64,000 nucleotides of DNA from G963662985 sp963662985 (GCA_963662985.1 OY760067.1:1302001-1366000); one strand, 5' to 3'. Positions 52,990 through 62,967 are shown, counted from the first letter of the stretch. Program-made: numbers and translations. Notes: a model not told the origin generated them from the letters alone.

Positions 52990-53021
52990 AAAAAAAGCTG
53001 GTGCAATTGCATCAGCTTTTT
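52990..53021 (+). terminator. Terminator after P-type ATPase gene
   Basis: AGCTGGTGC and GCATCAGCT pair with one G.U around AATT, then a T run. Confidence 0.8.
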
Positions 53022-53128
53022 CGTTAAGATGAAAGATTTTGAATTGATATTTGTCAATTTAATAGGTGGTTTCTTTATGAAATATGTCATAAATTCGTTA
53101 GAAATCCATTAATCGAGAAAATGCTCTC

Positions 53129-53156
53129 TTGACGTTCCTTTTAATCATCCTAGAAT
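53129..53156 (+). promoter_or_regulatory. Promoter of the dnaJ-htrA unit
   Basis: TTGACG (53129-53134) and TAGAAT (53151-53156) are 16 bases apart, about 50 bases before the DnaJ start. Confidence 0.5.
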
Positions 53157-53204
53157 TATTAATGATAAGAATATCTGAAGAGATGGAGAAGTGTATAAAA
53201 CATT

Positions 53205-54197
53205 ATGGAATATCAAGATTATTATAAAATATTAGGTGTTGCAAAAAATGCTTCACAAGATGAAATTAAAAAAGCGTATCGTAAGTTAGCGATGAAATAT
53301 CACCCTGACCAAAATCCGGGCGATAAAACTGCGGAAGAAAAATTTAAACAAATCAATGAAGCGAACCAAGTGTTGAGCGATCCTGACAAACGTGCAAAAT
53401 ATGATCAGTTAGGATCTGCTTATAAACAATATCAACAAACCGGTGGACAAGCTAGTGGGTTTGATTGGTCGCAATGGCAGAGTGCAGGGGGCGGTGGTGC
53501 ACAGCGAGTTAACTTGGAAGATCTTGAAGATTTGTTTGGAGGCGGTGGGTTCTCGGACTTTTTCAGCACCATTTTTGGCGGAATGGGTGGTATGGGGGGG
53601 AGCGCACGTTCTAGCCGAAGCCGTGGTGGGCAACAACGCGTTTATCAACAGCAAGCAGACAATCCATATGGATTCCCGAATGGTGGGTTTGATGGACGTG
53701 GTCAGGCACCGCAACAACAACGTTATGAAGATAAATTACAGATCAGTTTAAGTGAAGCTTATCATGGGTCTTCTCGACAGATCCGTGTAAATGATAAAAC
53801 TTTGAACGTAAAGATTCCTAAGGGAATCACAAGTGGCAAGAAGATCCGAATGAAGGGGGTTGCTCCGGGTAATGCGGATCTTTATTTGGTGATGGATGTG
53901 GCAAATGATCCGCGTTTTGAAGTTGATGGTGCCAATTTAACCACTAAGGTGAATGTTGATCTGTATACTGCTGTTTTAGGGGGGAAGGTGAATGTGCCGG
54001 GAATGGATAAGAATTACTCTTTGAATATCCCTGAAGGCACCCAACCCGGACAAAAATTCCGTTTGAGCGGCAAAGGAATGCCAGTGTTTGGAAAAAAAGG
54101 ACAATTTGGCGACCTTTATGCCCAAGCTCAAATTGAAATTCCTAAAAAATTAACTGCAAAAGAAAAGAAATTATTCTCTGAACTTGCGCAGAAATAA
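53205..54197 (+). CDS. DnaJ-family co-chaperone, CbpA type
   Basis: This 330-residue protein has an N-terminal J domain (about 4-72) with the HPD triad at 33-35, a Gly/Gln/Ser-rich linker (about 75-170), and the two beta-sandwich substrate domains with LNVKIPKGITSGKKIRMKG. There is no CxxCxGxG zinc region, so it is class II (CbpA-like). It would stimulate a DnaK ATPase outside this window. The htrA gene follows 24 bases downstream, which links folding and proteolysis on one transcript. Confidence 0.92.
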   Translation: MEYQDYYKILGVAKNASQDEIKKAYRKLAMKYHPDQNPGDKTAEEKFKQINEANQVLSDPDKRAKYDQLGSAYKQYQQTGGQASGFDWSQWQSAGGGGAQRVNLEDLEDLFGGGGFSDFFSTIFGGMGGMGGSARSSRSRGGQQRVYQQQADNPYGFPNGGFDGRGQAPQQQRYEDKLQISLSEAYHGSSRQIRVNDKTLNVKIPKGITSGKKIRMKGVAPGNADLYLVMDVANDPRFEVDGANLTTKVNVDLYTAVLGGKVNVPGMDKNYSLNIPEGTQPGQKFRLSGKGMPVFGKKGQFGDLYAQAQIEIPKKLTAKEKKLFSELAQK

Positions 54198-54221
54198 GTA
54201 TGTAGAAAAGAGAAAGGACTT

Positions 54222-55385
54222 ATGAAGAATAAACGATTAATCCTAATGACTGTAATCACTGTCCTCGTGATGAGCAGCTTTGCCTGTTCTTTAGGCAGCG
54301 TTCGCTTTCGACCCGATGAATTCTCTTTCTCATCCACCGACGAGACGGTTGTCGCAGATGACACCTCAACTGTTCCCACCACGACGGATGAAGAAACTGT
54401 GGTGACAGTGGTCAATTCAACCTCTGAAGATCTCTATATTAATTTGTATAAAGAGGCGATCAAAGGTGTGGTTGTGATCCAAACTTATGTGGAAGATTCA
54501 GCATATGGCACAGGCACAGGTTTTGTGTTTGACAAAGAAGGACATATTGTGACGAATTTGCATGTGATCGAAAATGCAGATACGGTTGTGATTGGTTTTG
54601 ATACGGGCACAAAGGTCTATGCAGAAGTCGTTGGGAAAGACCCAGACTCTGACTTGGCTGTGCTTTCTGTCGATATGCCTGCGGATGAGCTTTATCCTTT
54701 GCCATTGGGTGACTCGAGTGCATTGCAAGTGGGTCAGTCTGTGGTGGCAATTGGGAACCCATTTGGACATAATGGGACGATGACAACAGGGATTGTTTCT
54801 GCTATGGGTCGTACTTTAGATTCTTTGAACACTACACCTGATGGCAGCGTTTTCTCTGCAGGTGATTTGGTGCAAACGGATGCTGCAATCAACCCAGGGA
54901 ATAGTGGTGGTCCATTGTTGAACTTGGCCGGAGAGGTGATTGGTGTGAACCGCGCGATTGAATCTTCTGGATATAGTTTGACGGGACAAGGCCAAAATTC
55001 TGGGGTTGGGTTTGCTGTTTCTTCCAATATTGTCAATCGAGTGGTGCCTGATTTGATTGCACAAGGGTATGTGGATTATCCATACTTGGGTGTGACTGTT
55101 TATAATGAAATTCCGTTGCAAGTGGCAGAGGAGTTGGGCTTGGAAAAGGCAGTGGGTTTCATTGTCTCTGAAGTTTCCGCAGGTGGCCCGGCTGATGAAG
55201 CTGGGTTGCAACCCAAAGATACAGTGGTTGGAATCAATGGTATTGATGTGAAGAACTTTGATGAGCTATTGAGTTATTTGTTAGCGAATGTGTATCCGGG
55301 TGAAAGTGTGACGTTGACTTATATCCGTGATGGACAAACAATGACAACTGACTTGGTAGTGGGAGCGCGTCCTCGCAGCAATTAA
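54222..55385 (+). CDS. htrA: HtrA/DegP-type serine protease, lipoprotein
   Basis: This 387-residue protein starts with a lipoprotein signal and lipobox SSFAC (Cys22), then a Thr/Ser/Val-rich linker. The trypsin-like domain carries His114 (TNLHVI), Asp144 (DSDLAVL) and Ser228 (GNSGGP). One PDZ domain closes the protein (YLGVTVYNEIP, GFIVSEVSAGGPADEAGLQPKD). It degrades misfolded extracytoplasmic proteins. Lipid anchoring rather than a TM anchor is a modest deviation from most single-PDZ HtrA proteins. Confidence 0.93.
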   Translation: MKNKRLILMTVITVLVMSSFACSLGSVRFRPDEFSFSSTDETVVADDTSTVPTTTDEETVVTVVNSTSEDLYINLYKEAIKGVVVIQTYVEDSAYGTGTGFVFDKEGHIVTNLHVIENADTVVIGFDTGTKVYAEVVGKDPDSDLAVLSVDMPADELYPLPLGDSSALQVGQSVVAIGNPFGHNGTMTTGIVSAMGRTLDSLNTTPDGSVFSAGDLVQTDAAINPGNSGGPLLNLAGEVIGVNRAIESSGYSLTGQGQNSGVGFAVSSNIVNRVVPDLIAQGYVDYPYLGVTVYNEIPLQVAEELGLEKAVGFIVSEVSAGGPADEAGLQPKDTVVGINGIDVKNFDELLSYLLANVYPGESVTLTYIRDGQTMTTDLVVGARPRSN

Positions 55386-55407
55386 TTACTGAGCAATACG
55401 ATTAACT

Positions 55408-55440
55408 AAAAAAGCGACTCAAATTTTTGAGTCGCTTTTT
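55408..55440. terminator. Bidirectional terminator
   Basis: AAAAAGCGACTCAAA and TTTGAGTCGCTTTTT form a perfect palindrome between htrA and the convergent DUF5680 gene. Confidence 0.92.
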
Positions 55441-55452
55441 GTTTGTTTTTGA

Positions 55453-55947
55453 TTAGTCTTCTTCGACGTCTAGGAGTCCACCATGATAGGTGAGTTCGTA
55501 GATTTTTTCACCGTCTTTGAGGATGTATTCTTTGCCAGTGAAATAGCGGAAGTCGCCTTCGTTGGTATCGATATAGGTGAAGCCATCTTCTGTGGTGAAT
55601 TCGTAAGGGCCTAAGAAACGACCTTCGGTATACAGATTGGAGAGGCTTTGTTTGAGCACTTCGCCCACACCTGCGGCGGAGATCATGTCATCTCGTAATA
55701 ATTTGCCGTAGTAGTTCATGCCCCAAATCGCTCTACCCATAAAATAGACAATCTCTTCGCCAATAAAGTTGGAACTGCCATAGTAGCTATCGAGATAGCT
55801 AAAGACACCATCTTTATGTTCCATGTCGAATGAATTGGGACGGTGAGAGTTGACCTTTTCCCCACTGCCTATATAGGTTTTGGACTTTGCAGTGACAATA
55901 AACGCTAATAATTCTTCGGGATGATAGGGGGAGGTATCAATTTGCAT
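55453..55947 (-). CDS. DUF5680 domain protein
   Basis: This 164-residue protein matches DUF5680 across its length: LAFIVTAKSKTYIGSGE, NSFDMEHKDGVFSYLDSYYGSSNFIGEE, WGMNYYGKLL, and the end YELTYHGGLL. The family is small, cytoplasmic, and of unknown function, often near XRE regulators, which are not adjacent here. The DUF1667 gene lies 40 bases upstream. Confidence 0.82.
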   Translation of the reverse strand: MQIDTSPYHPEELLAFIVTAKSKTYIGSGEKVNSHRPNSFDMEHKDGVFSYLDSYYGSSNFIGEEIVYFMGRAIWGMNYYGKLLRDDMISAAGVGEVLKQSLSNLYTEGRFLGPYEFTTEDGFTYIDTNEGDFRYFTGKEYILKDGEKIYELTYHGGLLDVEED

Positions 55948-55987
55948 ACTTATTTCCTTACATGTTTCCTTATTTTTTCATTAAAAT

Positions 55988-56359
55988 CTATTTTGCAACT
56001 GGCATGTCACGGCTGGCGAGTATATTTATATCATATCCCAGCGGATTTTCTATGAGTATATCACCTTTTTTTATGGGGGCTGTGACCTCTTTTTCTCGGA
56101 TGATGGCGAGCAGATCAAAGATTTTGTCTTTGGGGAAAGGGGTGGCGGTATAGACGGGGAGGACGGGAAGCAGGCCGTTTTGGACACGGACGGTGCTGGC
56201 GACCATGCGACGTGGGTCGGTGAGCTCTTGTTTGGCATAGGCTACGCCACGTTTGCATCCAGCATCTACGTGGGTGATTTCTCCATCTAGTTTATCTACA
56301 TGTAATACACAGCCTTTGGGGCAACTGACACATAAGAGGGTTTCTTGTTCTTTTGTCAT
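55988..56359 (-). CDS. DUF1667 protein, oxidoreductase companion
   Basis: This 123-residue protein has the DUF1667 pattern: CVSCPKGC and a later AGCKRG supply four cysteines that could bind an iron-sulfur cluster or zinc, followed by VRVQNGLLPVLPVYTATPFPKDKIFDL. It is almost always encoded with the two FAD proteins upstream, and starts one base after the second ends. It probably is an electron-transfer subunit of the complex. Confidence 0.9.
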   Translation of the reverse strand: MTKEQETLLCVSCPKGCVLHVDKLDGEITHVDAGCKRGVAYAKQELTDPRRMVASTVRVQNGLLPVLPVYTATPFPKDKIFDLLAIIREKEVTAPIKKGDILIENPLGYDINILASRDMPVAK

Positions 56360-56360
56360 T

Positions 56361-57659
56361 TTATTTCACCTTGGTTTTCTCGAGAATGCGCACGGAAAGA
56401 GTTTGGACTCCTTGCAAAGCTTCGAGATCTTTTTCTTTTAATTTGACGGAGACCATTTCACCCGGGCGGACATATTGTTCTACTTTGCGGGTGATGAGGG
56501 TGTCGCCATTTAAGACTTGAATGTGGACGGGCTCTTCGATGGGATGAGTGACGCGCAATTGGAGATCGATGGGGCCATTGTGCAAATTTTGAGGTGCGAT
56601 CTTTTGGGGGACGACATAGCGTACGTTTTGCCCGGGTTGGATTTCAATATCAGGCATGTCTTGAGCAGGTGCTTGGCCTGCGCTGCGTGCATTGGCGTAA
56701 TTTGCGGCGTTTTCACCGGCTTTAATGCCTGCGATGGTGACCCAGTCGGCGAGGTCGTAGACATGCACGACGTTGCCAGCGGCGAAGATGCCGGGGACAT
56801 TGGTTTGGAATTGATCATCTACGATGGGTCCGCCCGTGATGGGGCTGAGTTCTACCCCCGCAGAGCGGGAAAGTTCGTTCTCAGGAATGAGACCTACGGA
56901 GAGGAGGAGGGTGTCGCATTCAATGGTTTCTTCTGTACCGGGGATGAAGTTCATTTTGTCGTCTACTTGGGCGATTTCAACTGCTTCGATGCGATCTTTG
57001 CCGATGATGCGTTTGACTGTGGTTTGGAGTTGGGTGGGGATGTCAAAGTCTTGGCAACATTGCACGAAGTTGCGGGTGAGACCGTTGATGAAGGGCATGA
57101 TCTCGACAACACGTTCTACTTTGGCGCCTTCAAAGGTCATGCGACGGGCCATGATGAGACCGATGTCTCCAGAGCCGAGGATGACGCATTTTTCACCGGG
57201 CATGTAGCCTTCCATATTGACCCAGCGTTGGGCGGTGCCAGCGGTATAGACGCCAGCAGGTCGGGGGCCGGGGATTTGGATTTGGGCACGTGAGCGTTCT
57301 CGGCACCCCATGGCCAATACGACGGCGTTTGCTTCTAAGGTGAGATAGCCATGTTCTTGTGAACTGGCGATCACTTTTTTGTCGGGAGTGATTTCGATGA
57401 CCATGGTGTCTAGCAATGTTTCTACACCGAGGTCGAGCATTTCTTGAATATAGTGTTGGGCGTAAGAAGGGCCGGGTAATTCTTCGCCAAAGTTCTCGAC
57501 ACCGAAGCCGTTATGGATACATTGGAGGAGGATGCCTCCGAGTTCGACATCGCGTTCGATGACGAGCACGTTTTGCGCACCAGCTTTTTTGGCACCGATT
57601 GCCGCACCGACACCACCGGGACCGGAACCAATGATAATTACATCGTAGTTTGTTTTCAT
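56361..57659 (-). CDS. FAD/NAD(P)-dependent oxidoreductase (GlpB/HcnB-like subunit)
   Basis: This 432-residue flavoprotein has an N-terminal FAD motif GSGPGG (11-16), a second dinucleotide motif GSGDIG near residue 170, GMGCRERSRAQI-like and VHVYDLADWVTIAG segments, and a C-terminal beta domain. It matches the class that pairs with GlpA-like proteins and DUF1667 in Firmicutes and Chloroflexota. It probably passes electrons from the dehydrogenase subunit to an acceptor. A small gap of 15 bases separates it from the GlpA-like gene. Confidence 0.88.
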   Translation of the reverse strand: MKTNYDVIIIGSGPGGVGAAIGAKKAGAQNVLVIERDVELGGILLQCIHNGFGVENFGEELPGPSYAQHYIQEMLDLGVETLLDTMVIEITPDKKVIASSQEHGYLTLEANAVVLAMGCRERSRAQIQIPGPRPAGVYTAGTAQRWVNMEGYMPGEKCVILGSGDIGLIMARRMTFEGAKVERVVEIMPFINGLTRNFVQCCQDFDIPTQLQTTVKRIIGKDRIEAVEIAQVDDKMNFIPGTEETIECDTLLLSVGLIPENELSRSAGVELSPITGGPIVDDQFQTNVPGIFAAGNVVHVYDLADWVTIAGIKAGENAANYANARSAGQAPAQDMPDIEIQPGQNVRYVVPQKIAPQNLHNGPIDLQLRVTHPIEEPVHIQVLNGDTLITRKVEQYVRPGEMVSVKLKEKDLEALQGVQTLSVRILEKTKVK

Positions 57660-57674
57660 GTTGATTTCCTTCCT

Positions 57675-59174
57675 TTAGCCTTCGTTGATGACGATTTTGG
57701 ATCGGCGGGAGAGGAATTCGGAACCTTCTCCTTTTTTGCTGACTTCAAGATGGGACAACCCAGTTTCTCGGGCAAGGATATCGACTACGCGGGGCATATC
57801 AAAACCACCGAGACAACGACCGGTGCCGAGCCATGTGCGACGCTTGATGGCGTCATAGGTGAGGGCGGGAATGGGGGCATGGATGGCGTCGATGATTTCA
57901 CCTTCGGTGACATTTTCACAACGGCAGATTACGCGACCATAGGCGGGATTTTGGGCGATGAGCGTTTGGCGCTCTTCATGGGTCATGCTGGCAAAATTGG
58001 GACGAGCAGGTCGAATGGGGTTCCAGTCTTTTTTCTCTACAAATTTTTCTCCTGCTTTTTCCATTAATTCGATGACGTAGACGGCGATGGCGGGGGCACT
58101 GGTGAAGCCGGGGGATTCGATGCCACCTAGGTTGACAAAGCCTTCGACTTCTTCAGGAATTTCGATGATGAAGTCTTTGTTGTAGTCAATCTTGGGATCT
58201 TCACAGGGGGCATTGCCACCAGCACGCAGACCCGCAAAATTTGCTACGGTGAATTTTTTGTTGAGAGTGGGGATGAGTTTTTTGGTACCTTCCCAGACTT
58301 CTTCTAGGCCAGATAAAGTGACTGCTTTGTCACTCTTGTCATCCACATCGTTGGCGGTGGGGCCTAAGAATGCGTTGCCGTGGGTGGTGGTGCCGACGAC
58401 GATACCTTTGGAGACTTTGCTGGGGACGGGGAAGATGACGGTGTCAATTTGGAATTCAGCACCATCAAGGACGTAGTATTCACCTTTGCGAGGAGTGATC
58501 TTAAATTCTGGACGAATGCCGAGTTTGTGCATGACTTCGTCTGCATAGAGGCCAGCAGAATTGATTACCCAGCGAGCGTTGAACTCCCCTTGGTTGGTTT
58601 TGATACCGACGACTTTGCTGCCATCGGTGAGGAACTCTTCAAATTTGGTGTTGAGCTTGACGGTGGTGCCATTCATGACTGCGTTTTCGGCCGCGGCGAC
58701 GACAGCGCCAAAAGGATCGACGACCCCAGCGGTTGGTGCCCAGAGCGCACCAACAATGGCATCTGTGATCTCGGGAACACGTTCGCGCACCACTTCGGGG
58801 CCGACGATGTTGAGCCCGGGGACGCCATTTTTGAGTCCACGTTCAAGCAAGGGTTGAAGCTCATCTAATTCTTCTTGCGAGGTAGCGATAACAAAATCGC
58901 CGCAACGTTTGAAGCCAATTTGTAATTCTTCGGCAAGTTGATCCCACATGGGATTGGCGGCGATGTTCATTTTGGATTTCATTGTGCCAGGAATAGGGTC
59001 GTTGCCACTATGAATGATGGCAGAGTTGGCGGCGCTAGTTTCCATGCCGATGTCTGAATTTTTATCAATCAGAAGAATGTCGAGCTCGTATTTGGATAAA
59101 AAACGAGCCATCATGCTGCCGACAATGCCAGCACCAATGATGATGACGTCGTAGTTTGTTTTTGTTGAATCCAA
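57675..59174 (-). CDS. FAD-dependent dehydrogenase (GlpA-like) with BFD-type [2Fe-2S] domain
   Basis: This 499-residue protein begins with FAD motif GAGIVG (13-18) and a DAO fold (ETSAANSAIIHSG, ARWVINSAGLYADEVM). The C-terminal part has ICRCENVT and GTGRCLGGFDMPRV, four cysteines of a BFD-like [2Fe-2S] domain. It resembles anaerobic glycerol-3-phosphate dehydrogenase and L-2-hydroxyglutarate oxidase subunits. Glycerol-3-phosphate is the likeliest substrate, but no glycerol kinase or facilitator gene is near. Confidence 0.88.
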   Translation of the reverse strand: MDSTKTNYDVIIIGAGIVGSMMARFLSKYELDILLIDKNSDIGMETSAANSAIIHSGNDPIPGTMKSKMNIAANPMWDQLAEELQIGFKRCGDFVIATSQEELDELQPLLERGLKNGVPGLNIVGPEVVRERVPEITDAIVGALWAPTAGVVDPFGAVVAAAENAVMNGTTVKLNTKFEEFLTDGSKVVGIKTNQGEFNARWVINSAGLYADEVMHKLGIRPEFKITPRKGEYYVLDGAEFQIDTVIFPVPSKVSKGIVVGTTTHGNAFLGPTANDVDDKSDKAVTLSGLEEVWEGTKKLIPTLNKKFTVANFAGLRAGGNAPCEDPKIDYNKDFIIEIPEEVEGFVNLGGIESPGFTSAPAIAVYVIELMEKAGEKFVEKKDWNPIRPARPNFASMTHEERQTLIAQNPAYGRVICRCENVTEGEIIDAIHAPIPALTYDAIKRRTWLGTGRCLGGFDMPRVVDILARETGLSHLEVSKKGEGSEFLSRRSKIVINEG

Positions 59175-59270
59175 GGGTGTATACCTCCAAGAAAATTTGA
59201 ATTAGTTAAATTATATACTTTTTTTGAAGGACTTGGATAATTTTTCATAAGACTTGCAAAACTTTGCAGT

Positions 59271-59300
59271 TAAATAAAAATGCCACCCGTTTGGATGGCG
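59271..59300 (-). terminator. Terminator of mutS2
   Basis: On the minus strand GCCATCC and GGGTGGC pair around AAAC (one G.U), followed by a T-rich tail. Confidence 0.75.
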
Positions 59301-59313
59301 TTTTTTTGAGAAA

Positions 59314-61710
59314 TTATTCAACGAGATAGGCGATTGTGGCGCCATCCCCGCCCTCGTTTTGCTGGGCGTCTTGATAGCTTTGGATATAAGCATGGTTGTG
59401 CAAAAATTGACGCACAGCACTGCGCAAACGTCCGGTGCCTTTACCGTGTACGATGCGGACAAAGGGTAAGTGGGCAACGTAGGCGGCATCGAGATGACGT
59501 TCGAGTTTTTCGAGGCCTTCGTCGACGGTCATACCAATCAGATTGAGCTCAAAGCCGGGAGAGTCGTAGGAGAAACTGTTGCCGATTTTTGGACCTACAT
59601 AGATTTTTTCTTCTTGCTTTTGTTTGCGTTTGATTAGTTCGACATCTTTTTTATTGACGCGTAGGCGCAAGGTACCGACTAAAACTTCTAATTTGTTGGC
59701 GAAGACACCTGAGACGGTGCCTTCTTTTTGATAAGTTTTAATGTGTACAAGGTCGCCATTGCGAAAATCATTTGGATCTGTGGGAGAGGTGGCGTCTGTG
59801 GCAATCTCTTGTGAGGTTTTTTGGATCTTTTTGTGATAGGTGTTGATCTTGCTTTCCAACTCATCAATTTGCTCGGTTGGTTTGCGTTTGAGTTCAAGAT
59901 TCCTTCTGGAGACGGCCATTTCCTTTTTAAGTGCCTGCATTTCTTGCTGCGCTTCTTGCAATTCTTTTTCCAGAACGGTTTGGCGTTCTTCTTCAAATTC
60001 ACCGAGTTGTTTTTTGAGCTCAGCGCGATATTGATCTGCTTTGCGACGGGCACGGCTGGCACGATTGCGTTCTTTTTTGGCGATTTTTTGCAAGCGTTGT
60101 ACTTCTTCCAGCAGGTCTTCGGCACGAAGTTCGTTGGGGTCGATTACAGATTCTGCATCTGCGATGATATCTTCTTGCAAGCCAAGCCGTTTGGCAATCG
60201 CGAGGGCGTTGGAACGACCGGGCATACCGATTAAGAGACGATAGGTGGGACGCAAAGTGTGGGTGTTGAATTCTACGGAGGCGTTGATGACACCGGTGTT
60301 GACTTGGGCGAAGCTTTTCAGGCTGGGATAGTGCGTGGCGATTACGGAGGTGACTTTTTCTCGGACGAGATGGTTCATAATTGCACGCGCTAAAGCGGCG
60401 CCTTCTTGCGGGTCTGTGCCGGAGGCGAGTTCGTCAAAGAGAATCATACTGTGATGATCGGCTTTGTCGATGATGCGGATGATGTTTTTGACGTGCCCAG
60501 AGAAGGTGGAGAGGGATTGTTCGATGGATTGTTCGTCACCAATGTCTGCGTAAATATTTTTAAAGAGGCTGATTTTACTGCCCGCTTGGCAGGGGATATG
60601 TAAACCACTTTGCGCCATAGCAGAAAGCAGGCCGATGGTTTTAAGCGTGACGGTTTTGCCACCGGTGTTGGGACCAGTAATGACCATCATAAAGGTGCTC
60701 TCATCCCAGACAACATCAATGGGGACAATTTGTTTGGGATCGATGAGGGGATGACGGGCTTTGTTTAATTGAATGGTGATGCCGGAGGTGTTTTCTTCGG
60801 CGTCATAGTCATTAATTTCAATCAAAGCGGGTTCTGTGGCTTCGATTTGATTGGCATATTTGCCTTTGGCAAGGATCATATCCAAATGGGCGACGGTGTT
60901 TAGCGAAAGTAGGATGTCTTCATGGTGGGCTTTGATGTGATCGGTGAGGAGAATCATCAGACGGAGGATCTCATCGCGTTCTTCGAGCTGAAGTTTACGA
61001 ATTTTGTTGTTTAGTTCTACGAGAGATTCTGGTTCGATAAACAGGGTGGCCCCGGAAGAAGAGGAATCATGAATGATGCCTTTGATGCGACCTTTGGATT
61101 CTGCGCGAACGGGGATGACGATGCGGCCGTCACGTTGAGTGATGATGGCATCTTGAATATGTGGGGCTAAATTTTTATTGCTAATGATTTGTTGTGCTTT
61201 TTGAGATAGCTGGCTGTGAGTGGATTGCTGGGCTTTGCGGATGGAAGCAAGTTGGGGAGAGGCACTATCTTTGATTTCGCCTTTTTCGTCAATGATTTCA
61301 GTAATCTTTTGAATGGTGTCTGTGAGAGTGGGGATTCTAGCAGCGATGGTTGCTAAAGAAGGATAGTTTTCTGCGGAGCGATTGAACACACGCGCCACGT
61401 CACGGGCGGTAAGCAAGGTAGCTTTGATATCTTGGACATCTGCGGGTTGCAGAATTTTGCCACGTTGTGCATCGGCCAAGAAATCACGTATATCAAATAC
61501 ACCTCCTACCAAGTTTCCTTCACTTTCGGCTAAGAATTGGCGGGCTTCACTTGTCTCTCGAATCCAAAGCGCTGCTTGATCTGCATTGTGAGTGGGCTTT
61601 AGATTTTGTACGAGTTCTTGTGCTACAAAGCTGCCGCAGTTGGCTTCCACTTTACGGAGCACTTTGTGGTATTCCAAAATATTAAGTGTTTTAACGTCCA
61701 TAACAGGCAT
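59314..61710 (-). CDS. mutS2: MutS2 endonuclease/ATPase
   Basis: This 798-residue protein lacks the mismatch-recognition domain of MutS and starts with the MutS core (LNILEYHKVLRKVEANCGS). The ATPase domain has Walker A GPNTGGKT near 345, FDELASGTDPQEGAAL, and ATHYPSLKSFA. A long coiled-coil region (about 520-620) and a C-terminal Smr nuclease domain with VHGKGTGRLR follow. It suppresses recombination or rescues stalled ribosomes in other bacteria. The start could be at 61710 or the ATG at 61701. Confidence 0.94.
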   Translation of the reverse strand: MPVMDVKTLNILEYHKVLRKVEANCGSFVAQELVQNLKPTHNADQAALWIRETSEARQFLAESEGNLVGGVFDIRDFLADAQRGKILQPADVQDIKATLLTARDVARVFNRSAENYPSLATIAARIPTLTDTIQKITEIIDEKGEIKDSASPQLASIRKAQQSTHSQLSQKAQQIISNKNLAPHIQDAIITQRDGRIVIPVRAESKGRIKGIIHDSSSSGATLFIEPESLVELNNKIRKLQLEERDEILRLMILLTDHIKAHHEDILLSLNTVAHLDMILAKGKYANQIEATEPALIEINDYDAEENTSGITIQLNKARHPLIDPKQIVPIDVVWDESTFMMVITGPNTGGKTVTLKTIGLLSAMAQSGLHIPCQAGSKISLFKNIYADIGDEQSIEQSLSTFSGHVKNIIRIIDKADHHSMILFDELASGTDPQEGAALARAIMNHLVREKVTSVIATHYPSLKSFAQVNTGVINASVEFNTHTLRPTYRLLIGMPGRSNALAIAKRLGLQEDIIADAESVIDPNELRAEDLLEEVQRLQKIAKKERNRASRARRKADQYRAELKKQLGEFEEERQTVLEKELQEAQQEMQALKKEMAVSRRNLELKRKPTEQIDELESKINTYHKKIQKTSQEIATDATSPTDPNDFRNGDLVHIKTYQKEGTVSGVFANKLEVLVGTLRLRVNKKDVELIKRKQKQEEKIYVGPKIGNSFSYDSPGFELNLIGMTVDEGLEKLERHLDAAYVAHLPFVRIVHGKGTGRLRSAVRQFLHNHAYIQSYQDAQQNEGGDGATIAYLVE

Positions 61711-61888
61711 AGTTTACCATAATTTTGCGCAAAGACATGCCTATTGCTGTTTCGTTTTTTGCATGTTATGATTAATTCAGGTGGGGCTAGGCTCCATTTT
61801 CAAATTTCGATCTTTTATTTTTTATTATTATTTTTTATTATTTCTGTTGAAATTTGAGACCAGTTTATCTATAAGGAATTATTGAATT

Positions 61889-62947
61889 ATGAAGACAAAT
61901 TTAATATCACGGATAGTGGGAGCTATCTTATTTGCGATGGTTGGTTTTATGTTGGGGGTTTGGACTATGAACGTCGGATTCGTTTCTCCGAACAATACTG
62001 TGTTTTTATGGATCTTAGTTGGCGTGGCTGCTTTGTTGGGTGTGTTGTTTACACCTGCGCTGACAACAGTGCCAATTGAAAAAGCAAAAGCCAAATTAAA
62101 TGAACTATCTGACCAAGCCTTGTTAAGTGTGACTTTAGGCTTTTTTGTTGCTGTGGCAGCAGGTGCACTAATCTCTGTGCCTTTGTTCCGTTTACCGGGC
62201 GTTTTCGGAATTGTGATTCCAATTTTGGTGACGATTGGTTTGGCATCCATTGCGGTTTCTGTTTTTGCAAAACGCGAATTAGAGATTAGCCTAAATGCAG
62301 CTAAGAAAATTGCTGCGTCGGAGATGCCAGATGTTCCTTTGACCCCGCCAGAACGTAAGGTGTTGTTGGATACTAGTGTGATTATCGATGGTCGTATTTC
62401 TGATATTGCTCGCACGGGATTTGTGCCAGGGACATTATTGATTCCTAACTTTGTGTTGAATGAATTACAATTTATTGCTGATTCTGGAGACGCTTTGCGC
62501 CGTCAACGTGGACGCCGTGGCTTGGAAGTGTTGAGCAATATGCAAAAAGATGCTTTGATCTCTGTGAAGATTACCAGCGTGGATGTGGATGGTGTGAATG
62601 CAGTGGATGAAAAATTGGTGGTGTTGGCAAAACAAATGCATGCCCCGATTTTGACGAATGATTATAACTTGAACCAAGTGGCTGAAATTCAAGGGGTTGA
62701 GATTTTGAATATCAATGAACTTGCCAATGCGATTAAGACCGTGTTTTTGCCCGGTGAAACTTTGAACATTCGTGTGATCCAAGAGGGTCGTGAAGATGGG
62801 CAAGGGGTTGGCTATTTGGATGATGGCACCATGGTGGTGGTGCAAGATGGAAATGAATATTTGGGTGTCGAGTTGGACACTATGGTGACAAAGGTTTTGC
62901 AAACTGCCGCTGGGCGAATGATTTTTGCGAAGCCAATTGAATACTAA
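61889..62947 (+). CDS. Membrane PIN/TRAM-domain protein (YacL type)
   Basis: This 352-residue protein has four N-terminal transmembrane helices (about 7-130), a PIN nuclease-fold domain starting KVLLDTSVIIDGRISDI near residue 157, with conserved acidic residues also in VDEKLVVLA and LTNDYNLN, and a C-terminal TRAM domain (about 290-350) that binds RNA. YacL-type proteins sit in front of tRNA synthetase or Isp genes in many Gram-positive-like bacteria. cysS follows 20 bases downstream. Confidence 0.93.
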   Translation: MKTNLISRIVGAILFAMVGFMLGVWTMNVGFVSPNNTVFLWILVGVAALLGVLFTPALTTVPIEKAKAKLNELSDQALLSVTLGFFVAVAAGALISVPLFRLPGVFGIVIPILVTIGLASIAVSVFAKRELEISLNAAKKIAASEMPDVPLTPPERKVLLDTSVIIDGRISDIARTGFVPGTLLIPNFVLNELQFIADSGDALRRQRGRRGLEVLSNMQKDALISVKITSVDVDGVNAVDEKLVVLAKQMHAPILTNDYNLNQVAEIQGVEILNINELANAIKTVFLPGETLNIRVIQEGREDGQGVGYLDDGTMVVVQDGNEYLGVELDTMVTKVLQTAAGRMIFAKPIEY

Positions 62948-62967
62948 GTATCAAAAAAGAGGTAGTT

